Shown: in pieces, positions 9,044-17,397 of the stretch
Numbering within the stretch: the stretch's first letter is position 1
Layout: every line of letters begins with the position of its first letter
Source: Metarhizobium sp964253915
GTDB lineage: Bacteria > Pseudomonadota > Alphaproteobacteria > Rhizobiales > Rhizobiaceae
Reading direction: 5' to 3'
Length of the DNA stretch: 64,000 nt
Assembly: GCF_964253915.1 (NCBI RefSeq)
Contig: NZ_CAXUSG020000009.1
Coordinates: forward strand, 124,001-188,000
Made by a program: the position numbers and the translations under genes
The notes under the pieces: model-generated
What the model was told of the DNA's origin: nothing
Databases searched by the model: none
Seen by the model: only the letters and a program-made list of their open reading frames with translations

Positions 9044-9955
9044 CTACGGCCAGCGAACAGCCGGCGGCAGCGAGGACAGGATGGCTTCGACATTGCCGCC
9101 CGTCTTCAGGCCGAAGATCGTACCGCGGTCGTAGAGCAGGTTGAACTCGACATAGCGACCGCGGCGGATGAGCTGCTCGTCGCGGTCGTCATCCGTCCAG
9201 GGAAGATTGAAATTGGCCCGGACGATCTTCGGATAGACCATCGAGAAGGCGCGACCGACATCGCGGGCGAAAGCGAAATCGGCATCCCAGCCGCCCTTTT
9301 CCGCATCAGAATGCAGCCAGTCGAAAAAGATGCCGCCGATGCCGCGTGGTTCGTTGCGGTGCTTGAGGAAGAAGTAATCGTCGCACCATTGCTTGTAGCG
9401 CGGATAGTCGGCGACCGGATGGCGGTTGCAGGCGATTTCCATCGCCTTGTGGAACAGCACGCTGTCGTCGTCCGTCTGCGTCCGCCTGCGGCCGAGCACC
9501 GGCGTGAGATCGGCGCCGCCGCCGAACCAATGGCTGCTGGTCACCACCATGCGGGTGTTCATATGCACGGCCGGCACGTTGGGATTGACCGGATGGGCGA
9601 TCAGCGAAATGCCGGAGGCCCAGAAACGCGGATCTTCGTCGGCGCCGGGGATCTGCGCCCTAAATTCCTGCGAGAATTCGCCATGGACCGTGGAGGTGTG
9701 GACGCCGACCTTCTCGAAGACGCGGCCGCTCATGATCGACATGCGCCCGCCGCCGCCTTCACCGCCCTCGCGTTGCCATTCCTTCGGCTCGAAACGGCCG
9801 GGTTCCTGGTCGCTGAGCGGGCCGGTGAGGTCCTGCTCCAGTTCCTCGAAGGTGGCGCAGATGTGGTCGCGCAGGTGCTCGAACCAGGTCCTGGCGGCCT
9901 GCTTCTTGTCTTCGATGTCGTCCGGCAAGCCCTTCGGCAGTTGCGGTCTTTCCAT
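9044..9955 (-). CDS. hemF: oxygen-dependent coproporphyrinogen III oxidase
   Basis: A 303-residue enzyme that converts coproporphyrinogen III to protoporphyrinogen IX with O2 in haem synthesis. The family motifs are clear: [15 protein letters not shown] near 88-102, [24 protein letters not shown] (about 150-159), [17 protein letters not shown] and [11 protein letters not shown]. The start is placed at the ATG preceded by GGGAGA; an upstream in-frame ATG seven codons earlier has no such site. Length matches the E. coli enzyme. The gene stands alone. An O2-independent partner (hemN), if present, is outside this window. Confidence 0.95.
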   Translation of the reverse strand: MERPQLPKGLPDDIEDKKQAARTWFEHLRDHICATFEELEQDLTGPLSDQEPGRFEPKEWQREGGEGGGGRMSIMSGRVFEKVGVHTSTVHGEFSQEFRAQIPGADEDPRFWASGISLIAHPVNPNVPAVHMNTRMVVTSSHWFGGGADLTPVLGRRRTQTDDDSVLFHKAMEIACNRHPVADYPRYKQWCDDYFFLKHRNEPRGIGGIFFDWLHSDAEKGGWDADFAFARDVGRAFSMVYPKIVRANFNLPWTDDDRDEQLIRRGRYVEFNLLYDRGTIFGLKTGGNVEAILSSLPPAVRWP

Positions 9956-10118
9956 GTCCGGTCTCCCGCGGCGCAATCACGTCTTTCATTAGCCGCCTTA
10001 ACCCCGAAGCGTGCAAGTCGCAAGTGCGGAAAGCGATCGGGCGATTGCGCTGCTGCGCTGCAAAAAGACTCGCCAAAAGCGAATGCCGATATTATCTACA
10101 AGGAGAAAGGTAGATCGC

Positions 10119-10379
10119 ATGGCGAAAATTCCCGGGCCGCCCGCCCTTGAGGGATTGAGACGACGAATAGCGCGGCATCGGCAGGAAAGCACCGATGGCA
10201 GCAAAAGCAATTTCGTGCGCGAAACCTTCTGCCTGGCGCGCAACGAAGCCCGCGCCAAGGCGCGCGAATGGTTCGACACCTTCCCCAAGGCGGCCTACTG
10301 GACCGAGGTGGAAAGCTGGCGGCAGCTGGAGGGCGACCGCATCGAATTCACCATGCGGCGCCTGCCGACAGCCGATTGA
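10119..10379 (+). CDS. hypothetical protein, 86 aa
   Basis: I do not recognise a named family. The ATG has AGGAG and AGGTAG elements upstream. The product is basic at the N-terminus and contains a helical core (FVRETFCLARNEARAKAREW) followed by a short strand-like end (YWTEVESWRQLEGDRIEFTM). No signal peptide or membrane segment is seen. It diverges from hemF and is followed by 135 bases without an obvious gene before the flagellin-like gene. Short proteins of this pattern appear common in rhizobia, but the function is unknown. Confidence 0.7.
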   Translation: MAKIPGPPALEGLRRRIARHRQESTDGSKSNFVRETFCLARNEARAKAREWFDTFPKAAYWTEVESWRQLEGDRIEFTMRRLPTAD

Positions 10380-10514
10380 CGGCGATCGTTCAAATCCTAA
10401 CGATTTGTAAAAAACTTCCGAAACCTCTGATGCCTAGCATGGGTATGGCGACGATTTTATGCATCGCTCGATGCGTAAGCGGCATGACGCCGGTCGTCGC
10501 CGCCGGTTCGCACG

Positions 10515-11474
10515 ATGCTTGCTCCACCCCTGCATGCATCGCACCTCGTCCGGCGCTTCCCTTTCATCGCCGGCGTTTTCGTTGACGGATCGCTCTTTTC
10601 GGGCGAACGGCCATGCCGTTCGGTTCGCCGGATCGAAGCCGTTGCCGGGCGGCCGGTCGCCGAGCCAGATGTGTATGGCATGTTGTATGACGGATTTTCA
10701 CTTTCGTCTGCCGAAGACGCCGCCGGCCAGGCTGCGGCGGCGAGCGACGTTGCAACGCTCGGCCTGCAGGCCGCGACGGACATCGTCGCCGAGATCCAGT
10801 CCAAGCTCATTCACGCCCGCTTCCCGGGTGTCGACCGGGACGTGATCGACGTCGAGATCGCCGTGCTGAAGCAGGAGCTGTTTGAGGTGGCGCAAGCGGC
10901 CTCGTTCGATGGCGAAAACTGGCTGGATACCGGCGGCTCGCCGCTGGTCAAATCGCTCGTCACGCCAGCGCAGGATTCCCACGGCCTCAGCGCCATCAGG
11001 ACCGTCCAGTTCGATACCGGGCAGATCCTGCTGATCAGCCGCCAGGATGCCGACCAAGGGCTTCTCACCCGTGTCTATCCCAGCGTGACAATGAACGGCA
11101 GCTCTTTCCTCTATTATCTTCTCGATACGCCGACCTTGGCGCGTACGTCGCTCGAAGCCAGCGAGATCGCCATTTCTTGCACGACTGAAGACGACGAACT
11201 CGACGGCATGATCGTCGCCAGCGGCGCGCTGCTTGCGGAACTCGTCGAGGCCGGCGAGAAACTGCGGGCCGCAGCCGGCGAGATGGCCTCCGGCGGCGAT
11301 TATTTCTCCGGCCTGCGTGCCATGCTCGAAACCTCGGTCGGATGCCGCATCGATGCGGATCTGCAGGAGGAGGAGGCGAAATCGGAAGCCGAGAAGGTTC
11401 AGCAGGAACTGGAGCTTTCCGGGCTCAACATCGCCAACGACCAGTCCCGGACGCTGCTGAGCCTCTGTCAGTAA
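10515..11474 (+). CDS. divergent flagellin-like protein lacking the usual N-terminal D0 helix
   Basis: A 319-residue reading frame. From about residue 55 onward it follows rhizobial flagellins: a YGMLYDGF segment where flagellins have YWSI, a helical region ending GVDRDVIDVEIAVLKQEL, then QAASFDGENWLDTGGS, a match to the flagellin ASFxGENWL motif. The C-terminal 90 residues match the D1/D0 helices (VGCRIDADLQEEEAK, then LNIANDQSRTLLSL). Residues 1-54 are unlike the conserved flagellin start, being rich in Pro, Arg and Phe. No ribosome site precedes the ATG at 10515, and an in-frame stop lies at 10485-10487. M56 (base 10680) is an alternative start. It is far from any flagellar cluster in view. 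It could be a decayed flagellin or a repurposed one. Confidence 0.7.
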   Translation: MLAPPLHASHLVRRFPFIAGVFVDGSLFSGERPCRSVRRIEAVAGRPVAEPDVYGMLYDGFSLSSAEDAAGQAAAASDVATLGLQAATDIVAEIQSKLIHARFPGVDRDVIDVEIAVLKQELFEVAQAASFDGENWLDTGGSPLVKSLVTPAQDSHGLSAIRTVQFDTGQILLISRQDADQGLLTRVYPSVTMNGSSFLYYLLDTPTLARTSLEASEIAISCTTEDDELDGMIVASGALLAELVEAGEKLRAAAGEMASGGDYFSGLRAMLETSVGCRIDADLQEEEAKSEAEKVQQELELSGLNIANDQSRTLLSLCQ

Positions 11475-11526
11475 CGGCTGGGCAACCGCAAGGGCAGGGG
11501 CACTCCCAACCCTGCGTTCGCTCCGC

Positions 11527-12813
11527 TTATGCCGACCGGTCGCGGGGCGTGCTTCTTTTCCGCCTTGGCGGCGGCGCAAACGGCGTGACAGCGGTTTCGG
11601 TTATCGTCTCGGCCGTTTTCGATTTGCCCGCCCGGCGTTTTGGGACGGCGTCGTCTTTTCCGGCTTCAAGCGTAGCCGTTGCCTCTGTGGTTTTGGGCAA
11701 GGGTACTGTTTCGGCAGTCTCGATGGCTTCGACCGCCGGCGGGACGGCTTCCGCAACGGTCTCCATCGCCTGAACGGCAGCCGCCGGCTCCAGCTCTTCC
11801 GCCGCGGCTGGGGGCACTTCAGCAGTCACGACGGGCTCGGAGGGGACTGCCTGCGCCGGCCGAAGCGATGACGGCTGCGCCAGAACGTCCTTCAACACAT
11901 CGGTCACGGCGATGTGGCCGGGCAGATCGGTGTTGGTATGATGCCAGGCGCCGGAAACCTTGCGGTCTGTGGCGATGAACTGGCGCGAATTCAGTGTGCC
12001 GAACCAGTCCCATTCGCCGATGACGTCGATGACGTCGGTAAAAACCGGCGGCATGGCGATCTTGGCGCCAAAGGTGACGATGCGGGCAGAACGCGACAGG
12101 CCCTGCAAACGCGGCAGATCCACCGACTTGAGCCGCGTCAATGCCTCGGCCAACACCAGATTGCCCTTGGAATGGCCTGTCATCAGGCTGAGTTCCAGCC
12201 GCGGGTCGGCCAGAAGCGCCAGCACCGTCTGCATGTCGCGACAATTGTGCTTGGCCGTCGAGGCGGCGGCGTTCTTTTCCGGATTGACGCCGAATTGCGG
12301 CCGGCCCCAAACCTCGTCGAGGATTTCGAAGCCGTGGCGGACCTGGTTCAGCCAGCCGAAGAGGAAGGAGCCGCCCATGGCTTCGCCGACAGCATCGGCA
12401 AAGCCGTATCCGGGAACGACGGTGGCGACCGGTTCGCCGACCGCATCCGCGACATTGCGGGCGAAGGCTGCCGCGCCGAGCGCTGAACCGCCGGCCCCGG
12501 CGATCGCCAGCACATGCACTTTGCCGCCGCCGCGCTGGAAAAATTCGTCCAGCGTATCGCAGAGTGTGAGCGCGCCGGCACCGGAGGGCGGCACGATCAG
12601 GATGGAACCGACAGCGGCCAGCGAATCGGAAATGTAGAAGGCCTCGTCGGGGGTGACGACCTTGATGTCGTAGAAGAAGGCGTCGAGCGTCGTGTTGCGC
12701 TGCCGCAAGCCTTCGAGCGAGAGATTGCGTGCCGGAGTGCGCTGCAAACGCTCGGGAAGACTGAGAATCCGGGCAAATTGCGTCAGATTATGGGTGAATG
12801 CGGTCTGGAACAT
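11527..12813 (-). CDS. alpha/beta-hydrolase-like protein with GHSKG elbow and disordered tail
   Basis: A 428-residue protein; the start is the ATG with GGAG eight bases upstream. A nucleophile-elbow-like GHSKGN occurs near residue 214, preceded by ELSLMT and followed by a helix, as in lipase-like alpha/beta hydrolases. Earlier parts carry a glycine-rich segment (AIAGAGGSALGAAAFARNV). The last 95 residues are low complexity: Pro-, Ala-, Glu- and Thr-rich, then very basic (PPRRKRSTPRDRS). No signal peptide is seen. Lipase or esterase activity is inferred from the elbow alone, and the His and Asp of a triad cannot be fixed. It converges with the flagellin-like gene, with 52 bases between them. 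Confidence 0.7.
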   Translation of the reverse strand: MFQTAFTHNLTQFARILSLPERLQRTPARNLSLEGLRQRNTTLDAFFYDIKVVTPDEAFYISDSLAAVGSILIVPPSGAGALTLCDTLDEFFQRGGGKVHVLAIAGAGGSALGAAAFARNVADAVGEPVATVVPGYGFADAVGEAMGGSFLFGWLNQVRHGFEILDEVWGRPQFGVNPEKNAAASTAKHNCRDMQTVLALLADPRLELSLMTGHSKGNLVLAEALTRLKSVDLPRLQGLSRSARIVTFGAKIAMPPVFTDVIDVIGEWDWFGTLNSRQFIATDRKVSGAWHHTNTDLPGHIAVTDVLKDVLAQPSSLRPAQAVPSEPVVTAEVPPAAAEELEPAAAVQAMETVAEAVPPAVEAIETAETVPLPKTTEATATLEAGKDDAVPKRRAGKSKTAETITETAVTPFAPPPRRKRSTPRDRSA

Positions 12814-12910
12814 GGATAGAACTCCACGGTTGCGATCACTGGGGAGAGCATCGCATAGTCGGTCCGGCTGCACAACAGTGCGTTGCAACATTCGCCGCAG
12901 GATGCCCGCT

Positions 12911-13372
12911 TCAGCGCCAGACAGTTTGTCGCATGGCTTCTCCCGCTACCATGGCGGCGGCCATCGCGACGTTGATGGAGCGCTGGTCTTCCCGCATCGG
13001 AATGAGGACACGGCCATCCGCCGCGTCATGCACGGCCTCAGGAACGCCGGCGCTTTCGCGGCCGAGGAGCAGGATGTCGTCGGATCTGTAGGTGAAATCG
13101 GTGTAGCGTTCTGCGGCCTTGGTGGAGGCGAGCACGATGCGGCGTCCTTGCTGGCGGCGCCAGTCGTCGAAGGCGGCCCAGTTGACGTGGCGGGTCAATG
13201 TCACCGAAGCAAGGTAATCCATGCCGGCACGCTTGAGGTTTCGGTCCGAAATATCGAAACCCGCCGGCTCGATGATGTCGACGGACAGGCCGAGGCAGGC
13301 GGCCAGCCGCAGGATCGTGCCGGTGTTTCCGGGAATGTCCGGCTGGTAGAGGGCGATCCGCAGGGAAGTCAC
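12911..13372 (-). CDS. trmL: tRNA (cytidine(34)-2'-O)-methyltransferase
   Basis: A 153-residue SPOUT methyltransferase that 2'-O-methylates the wobble base of tRNA-Leu in E. coli. Motifs: ALYQPDIPGNTGTILRLAA (residues 7-25), LLLGRESAGVP near 101-111, and the knot-forming IPMREDQRSINVAMAAAM near 124-141. The start is GTG with GGAGA seven bases upstream. Length is typical. It is transcribed away from the ABC exporter region, and the 5' side holds the long leader discussed separately. Confidence 0.93.
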   Translation of the reverse strand: MTSLRIALYQPDIPGNTGTILRLAACLGLSVDIIEPAGFDISDRNLKRAGMDYLASVTLTRHVNWAAFDDWRRQQGRRIVLASTKAAERYTDFTYRSDDILLLGRESAGVPEAVHDAADGRVLIPMREDQRSINVAMAAAMVAGEAMRQTVWR

Positions 13373-13618
13373 GATTGTCTCCGCATCGGAATGGATGGTT
13401 GCCGGCTGGGCCTAGCACGGCGGATGCCGCGCGAACAACCGTCAGGCTGTTGCAGAAGAAGTGAGACTTCAGCCCTTTGGCCGAGGGCACGCGCCATCGA
13501 CCTGTGGCGCCGGTGCCACACAATGATGCGAGAATGCCTTTTTTATAGGCGGGCACTGGGCAACTGCGACAAATTGCGCTACACAGCAGCATCTTCAACG
13601 CCTTTCAGGGAGGGATTC
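13373..13618. other. intergenic region between trmL and the leader ORF
   Basis: About 250 bases with no supported gene. It must carry the trmL promoter leftward and the promoter of the ABC exporter transcript rightward. A small hairpin (TGTGGC / GCCACA) occupies 13503-13520. I see no clear -35/-10 pair. Confidence 0.5.
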
Positions 13619-13675
13619 ATGGATATCACCGTTCGTCGTCGCCTCTCGCCGCCCATCATGTGGCTGCAGGCGTAA
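13619..13675 (+). CDS. candidate leader peptide, 18 aa (MDITVRRRLSPPIMWLQA)
   Basis: An ORF of 18 codons with a consensus-like ribosome site (AGGGAGG, six bases from the ATG) and a TAA that is already part of an intrinsic terminator stem. The peptide holds three consecutive Arg codons (13634-13642), followed by Ser-Pro-Pro. Arg-rich +X+ and Pro-Pro motifs are both known ribosome-stalling elements in regulatory leader peptides. The next gene, 150 bases on, is an ABC exporter. The arrangement fits transcription attenuation, but translation of this ORF is not shown. Confidence 0.5.
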   Translation: MDITVRRRLSPPIMWLQA

Positions 13676-13698
13676 GCGACCCTTCGCTTTTTCTTTTT
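13674..13698 (+). terminator. intrinsic terminator/attenuator overlapping the leader stop codon
   Basis: A perfect 6-bp stem (AAGCGA at 13674-13679 pairs with TCGCTT at 13684-13689) with a 4-base loop is followed by a T-rich run to 13698. It begins inside the TAA of the leader ORF and lies about 130 bases before the exporter start. A competing pairing is possible between CGCCT (13640-13644, within the Arg/Leu codons) and AGGCG (13668-13672). Confidence 0.6.
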
Positions 13699-13825
13699 CC
13701 ACTTCCTATTTGAATCACTGCGCGGCCTGGTGGCCTCGTCAATTCGTCCCCCGGTTTTCCGTCCATCGTGGTCCTGCGCGACCCTGTGACGCCATCGCCG
13801 GGATTTATGGACCCTGGAGCTTGTT

Positions 13826-15727
13826 ATGTTTGGCTGGTTCGAACAGCGCCTCAATCCGTTTCCGCCGGAGGAGCCCTCCCTGCCGCCGAAAGGCCTGGTG
13901 GCCTTCAGCTGGTATTACACCAAGACGGCTGCCCCCTGGCTCGCTTTGCTCGGGCTGTGCTCGATGCTGATCGCCTTCGGCGAAGTCTTCCTCTACCAAT
14001 TCCTCGGCAATATCGTCGACTGGCTGTCATCGGCCGATCGGGCGACCTTCCTTGCGAGCGAAGGCCAGCACTTGCTCTGGATGGCGGGCCTGCTGCTGAT
14101 CGGCCTGCCGCTGGTCGGCACGATCCATACGATTACGATGCACCAGGTTCTGGCCGGCAATTACCCGATGATCGCCCGCTGGCAGATGCACCGTTTCCTG
14201 CTCCGGCACTCGATGAACTTTTTCGCCAACGAGTTCGCCGGCCGCGTCTCCACCAAGGTGATGCAGACATCGCTTGCGGTGCGCGAGGCGGTGCTGAAGA
14301 TCATCGACGTCTTCATCTATGCGGTCAGCTTCTTCGTTTCGATGCTGGCGCTGGTGATCGCGGTCGACTGGCGGCTGGTGCTGCCGCTGCTGGCCTGGAT
14401 CATCGCCTACGTTCTGATCCTGCGCCACTTCATTCCGAAGCTGCGCAAGCTTTCCAGCGAGCAGGCGGATGCACGGTCGATGATGACCGGCCGCGTCGTC
14501 GACAGCTACACCAATATCGGCACGGTCAAGCTGTTCTCGCATGCCGGCCGCGAGGAAAACTATGCCCGCGAGGGCATGGATGTCTTCCTCGGCTCGGTGC
14601 ACAAGCAGATGCGGCAGATCACGCTTCTGAACATCCTCGTGGACGTCAACAATGCGCTGGCGCTGTTCATCGTCTCGGCTGTCAGCATCGGCCTGTGGCT
14701 GACGGCGGAGGTTTCGATCGGTTCCGTGGCGCTGGCGATCGGCCTGGCGATGCGCATCAACGGCATGTCGCAATGGATCATGTGGGAGGTTTCGGCGCTG
14801 TTCGAAAGCATCGGCACGATCTATGACGGCATGGCGATGATGACCAAGCAGCACGACATCGTCGATGCGCCCGATGCCAAGAAGCTGGCGGCACCCAAGG
14901 GCGCGATCCGCTACGACCAGGTGCGCTTCCACTACGGCAAGGATCGCGGGGTGATCGACGACCTGACGCTCGACATCCGGGCCGGGGAGAAGGTCGGCCT
15001 CGTCGGACGCTCCGGTGCCGGCAAGACGACGCTGATGAACCTGCTCCTGCGCTTCTACGATCTGGAGTCCGGCCGCATCACCATCGACGGACAGGATGTC
15101 TCGACCGTAACGCAGGACAGCCTGCGCGCCCTGATCGGCGTGGTGACGCAGGATACCTCGCTGCTGCACCGCTCGATCCGCGACAACATCGCCTACGGGC
15201 GGCCGGCGGCAAGCGATGCGGAAATCATCGAGGCGGCGAAACGCGCCAATGCCTGGGATTTCATCGTCGGGCTGGAGGACATGCAGGGCCGGACGGGTCT
15301 CGATGCCCATGTCGGCGAACGCGGCGTCAAGCTTTCGGGTGGCCAGCGGCAGCGCATCGCGATTGCCCGCGTCTTCCTCAAGGACGCGCCGATCCTGGTG
15401 CTCGACGAGGCGACCTCGGCGCTGGACTCCGAAGTCGAGGCGGCGATCCAGGAAAACCTGTTCGCGCTGATGGAAGGCAAGACGGTGATCGCCATCGCCC
15501 ACCGCCTGTCGACGCTGACCGAGATGGACCGGCTTGTGGTTCTCGACCACGGCACGGTCGTCGAGACGGGCAGCCACGAGGCGCTGGTGCGCACCGGCGG
15601 CATCTATGCCGACCTGTGGAACCGCCAGTCCGGCGGCTTCCTGGCCGACCAGGTGCCTGCAGGCGGCCATGCGCCGGCAGTGCAGGACGAGCGGGCAGGC
15701 GAGGATGAAACGGAGGCCGCGGAATAA
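13826..15727 (+). CDS. ABC exporter half-transporter, MsbA-like (TMD-NBD fusion)
   Basis: A 633-residue type IV ABC exporter. Six membrane helices occupy about residues 30-320. The nucleotide domain has Walker A GRSGAGKTT near 394-402, signature LSGGQRQR near 503, Walker B ILVLDEATSALD near 522-533, and the H-loop AIAHRLSTL. One polypeptide holds one membrane and one ATPase domain, so it must dimerise, either with itself or with the related exporter at 17814-19682. Substrates of this subfamily range from lipids to drugs and cannot be read from the sequence. The upstream leader ORF and terminator suggest conditional expression. Confidence 0.92.
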   Translation: MFGWFEQRLNPFPPEEPSLPPKGLVAFSWYYTKTAAPWLALLGLCSMLIAFGEVFLYQFLGNIVDWLSSADRATFLASEGQHLLWMAGLLLIGLPLVGTIHTITMHQVLAGNYPMIARWQMHRFLLRHSMNFFANEFAGRVSTKVMQTSLAVREAVLKIIDVFIYAVSFFVSMLALVIAVDWRLVLPLLAWIIAYVLILRHFIPKLRKLSSEQADARSMMTGRVVDSYTNIGTVKLFSHAGREENYAREGMDVFLGSVHKQMRQITLLNILVDVNNALALFIVSAVSIGLWLTAEVSIGSVALAIGLAMRINGMSQWIMWEVSALFESIGTIYDGMAMMTKQHDIVDAPDAKKLAAPKGAIRYDQVRFHYGKDRGVIDDLTLDIRAGEKVGLVGRSGAGKTTLMNLLLRFYDLESGRITIDGQDVSTVTQDSLRALIGVVTQDTSLLHRSIRDNIAYGRPAASDAEIIEAAKRANAWDFIVGLEDMQGRTGLDAHVGERGVKLSGGQRQRIAIARVFLKDAPILVLDEATSALDSEVEAAIQENLFALMEGKTVIAIAHRLSTLTEMDRLVVLDHGTVVETGSHEALVRTGGIYADLWNRQSGGFLADQVPAGGHAPAVQDERAGEDETEAAE

Positions 15728-15736
15728 TTCCGCGGC
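15716..15736. terminator. palindrome at the end of the first ABC exporter
   Basis: GCCGCGGAAT and ATTCCGCGGC form 10-bp inverted arms around a single base, covering the TAA stop of the exporter. Only a short TTTC follows, so it may be a weak terminator or an RNA-stabilising hairpin. Confidence 0.4.
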
Positions 15737-15781
15737 TTTCGCCGTTTCCGGAGAGGCCTTTCCGATGTTGATGGTGTGTCC

Positions 15782-16222
15782 ATGACCTTTATGCGGTTGA
15801 TCTACAAACCTGACGATGATGGTGCCGGCGAACTTTTCGTCACAGCCGGCGCCGGGGATTTTGCCGGTAAAAGTTCGGCCTGGATTGGTGAGAAGCAGCT
15901 TCGGCAGTTCGAAGCTGCACTTGGCGCCTTCCCTATCGAGGCAGGGCATGAGCCCATGCTCGAGGGCGGATACTGGCGGGAAGGTGTCCTCGATCGGGTG
16001 CATGTTCGTATCCGCATCGCACCTGGCGGGCCGCGCGGTCTTGTTCGTGTCGGCGTGGAGCTGGCGACACCCCCGGTCTCGGGGCAAGAGCCGACAGGGC
16101 AAAGCAGTGTGAGCCTGGAGTTCCTCGTCAATTACGGTGACCTGTCACGGTTCCAGTCCGCGCTTCGGGATCACAGGTCGGGCAGCCAGGCGGAGGCTGT
16201 TCTGATCCAATCGCCGGAATAG
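15782..16222 (+). CDS. hypothetical protein, about 146 aa
   Basis: I do not recognise the family with confidence. The product is a predicted soluble, strand-rich protein. The N-terminus has acidic DDDGAGELFV, then a GGYW near residue 63 and alternating strands (VHVRIRIAPGGPRGLVRVGV), ending SLEFLVNYGDLSRFQSALRDH. This pattern recalls small single-domain proteins of unknown function annotated in rhizobia. The start is uncertain: a GTG two codons upstream (15776) is equally open, and neither has a strong ribosome site. It follows the first exporter on the same strand by about 50 bases and may be co-transcribed. Confidence 0.65.
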   Translation: MTFMRLIYKPDDDGAGELFVTAGAGDFAGKSSAWIGEKQLRQFEAALGAFPIEAGHEPMLEGGYWREGVLDRVHVRIRIAPGGPRGLVRVGVELATPPVSGQEPTGQSSVSLEFLVNYGDLSRFQSALRDHRSGSQAEAVLIQSPE

Positions 16223-16356
16223 TCGAGGGCGGGCTGCCCGCGCTCTCTTCCCCGTCAGCCCTTGCATTCCTGGCAGCAGTACAGTCCACCCGCCATGCCG
16301 GTCATTTCGACCGGCACCGGCTATCGACTCACCATGAAGCAATCAAGGAGCGCGTC

Positions 16357-17097
16357 ATGCGCGACGACCGACTTTATAACGATGCCGGCCTGGCGCAGTT
16401 CTACGATCTCGACAATGACTGGTCGGACGACCTGAGCTTTTGCCGTCGGCTTGCGGAAGGCTGCCGATCGGTTCTCGATCTCGGCTGCGGCACGGGACGG
16501 TTTGCCGCGGAGATCGCAACCACCGTCGAATGTGTCGTCGGCGCCGATCCCGCCCGCCCGATGCTGGATATTGCCCGGCAAAGGCCGGGCGGCGAACGTG
16601 TCCGATGGGTGGAGGCGGATGCGCGAGCCATGCGGCTCGGTTCGACTTTCGATCTCGTCGTCCTCACCGGCCATGCCTTCCAGGTGTTCCTGACGCGGGC
16701 GGACCGGCTGGCCGTGCTGAAGACGATTGCGGCGCATCTTGCCCCGGAGGGCCGGTTCGTGTTCGACAGCCGCAATCCCTTGCTGGCGGAGTGGAGGGAA
16801 TGGACCCCGGCGCTATCGCAACGGGACATCGAGCATCCGCACCTCGGTACGGTGGCTTCCTGGAACGACGTCCGCTGCGACGAGCAAAGCGGCATCGTCA
16901 CCTACCAGACCTTTTACCGCGCCGCTGGCGGCCAGACATGGCAGGCCGCCTCCGATCTTGCCTTCGCGTCGCAGGCGGAAATTGCCGAGCTTGCCAAAGA
17001 AGCGGAGCTGGTCGTCGAGCGTTGGCTGGGCGATTGGCACGGCGCGTCTTGCGACGACACATCGCCGGAAATCATACCGATAGGGCGGCTGGGGTGA
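16357..17097 (+). CDS. class I SAM-dependent methyltransferase
   Basis: A 246-residue methyltransferase with a clear motif I, VLDLGCGTGRFAAEI near residues 39-53, an acidic loop at GADPARPMLDIAR, a motif II-like RWVEADARAMRL, and DLVVLTGHAFQVF near 98-110. AAGGAG lies seven bases before the ATG. Sequence features do not reveal the acceptor; small-molecule methyltransferases of this type are common. It lies between the two ABC exporters and is transcribed in the same direction. Confidence 0.87.
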   Translation: MRDDRLYNDAGLAQFYDLDNDWSDDLSFCRRLAEGCRSVLDLGCGTGRFAAEIATTVECVVGADPARPMLDIARQRPGGERVRWVEADARAMRLGSTFDLVVLTGHAFQVFLTRADRLAVLKTIAAHLAPEGRFVFDSRNPLLAEWREWTPALSQRDIEHPHLGTVASWNDVRCDEQSGIVTYQTFYRAAGGQTWQAASDLAFASQAEIAELAKEAELVVERWLGDWHGASCDDTSPEIIPIGRLG

Positions 17098-17121
17098 TTG
17101 CGATTTAAAAGCGCGGGGCCT

Positions 17122-17397
17122 TTAGCGGTCTTCTCGACTATGCCAAATGCGCAAAACGAAAATGTCAGCTTCCCGCAACTCATAACGAATCTCATATTCG
17201 CCTAGAAAAATGCGGCGCACTTCTCGTGGAGCGAACGCTTCCAGTTTTTCGCCGATCCTCGGGTATTCAAGCAGTTGTTCGGGGGCCTTTATGAGTGTTC
17301 TGACGATCCGGGCGGCGGCCTGCCGATTGACGGGCGCAAGGAAATCGTAAAGCCGTTGCAAGTCCGAATGTGCCTTGCTCGTCCATTTCAGTGCCAT
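17122..17397 (-). CDS. parE: ParE/RelE-family toxin
   Basis: A 91-residue basic protein with the ParE/RelE fold pattern: KWTSKAHSDLQRLYDFLAPV at the start, a helix ending AAARIVRTLI, then REVRRIFLGEYEIRYEL and the terminal strand IFVLRIWHSREDR. ParE toxins poison gyrase, whereas RelE relatives cleave mRNA on the ribosome; the C-terminal RxWHxRxDR favours ParE. The start overlaps the antitoxin stop by one base (TAATG), giving antitoxin-first translational coupling. The pair is oriented against the surrounding genes. Confidence 0.88.
   Translation of the reverse strand: MALKWTSKAHSDLQRLYDFLAPVNRQAAARIVRTLIKAPEQLLEYPRIGEKLEAFAPREVRRIFLGEYEIRYELREADIFVLRIWHSREDR

Noticed and set aside
14027..16102. 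691-codon minus-strand frame opposite the first ABC exporter
   Set aside because: Antisense shadow of an exporter with complete Walker and signature motifs.
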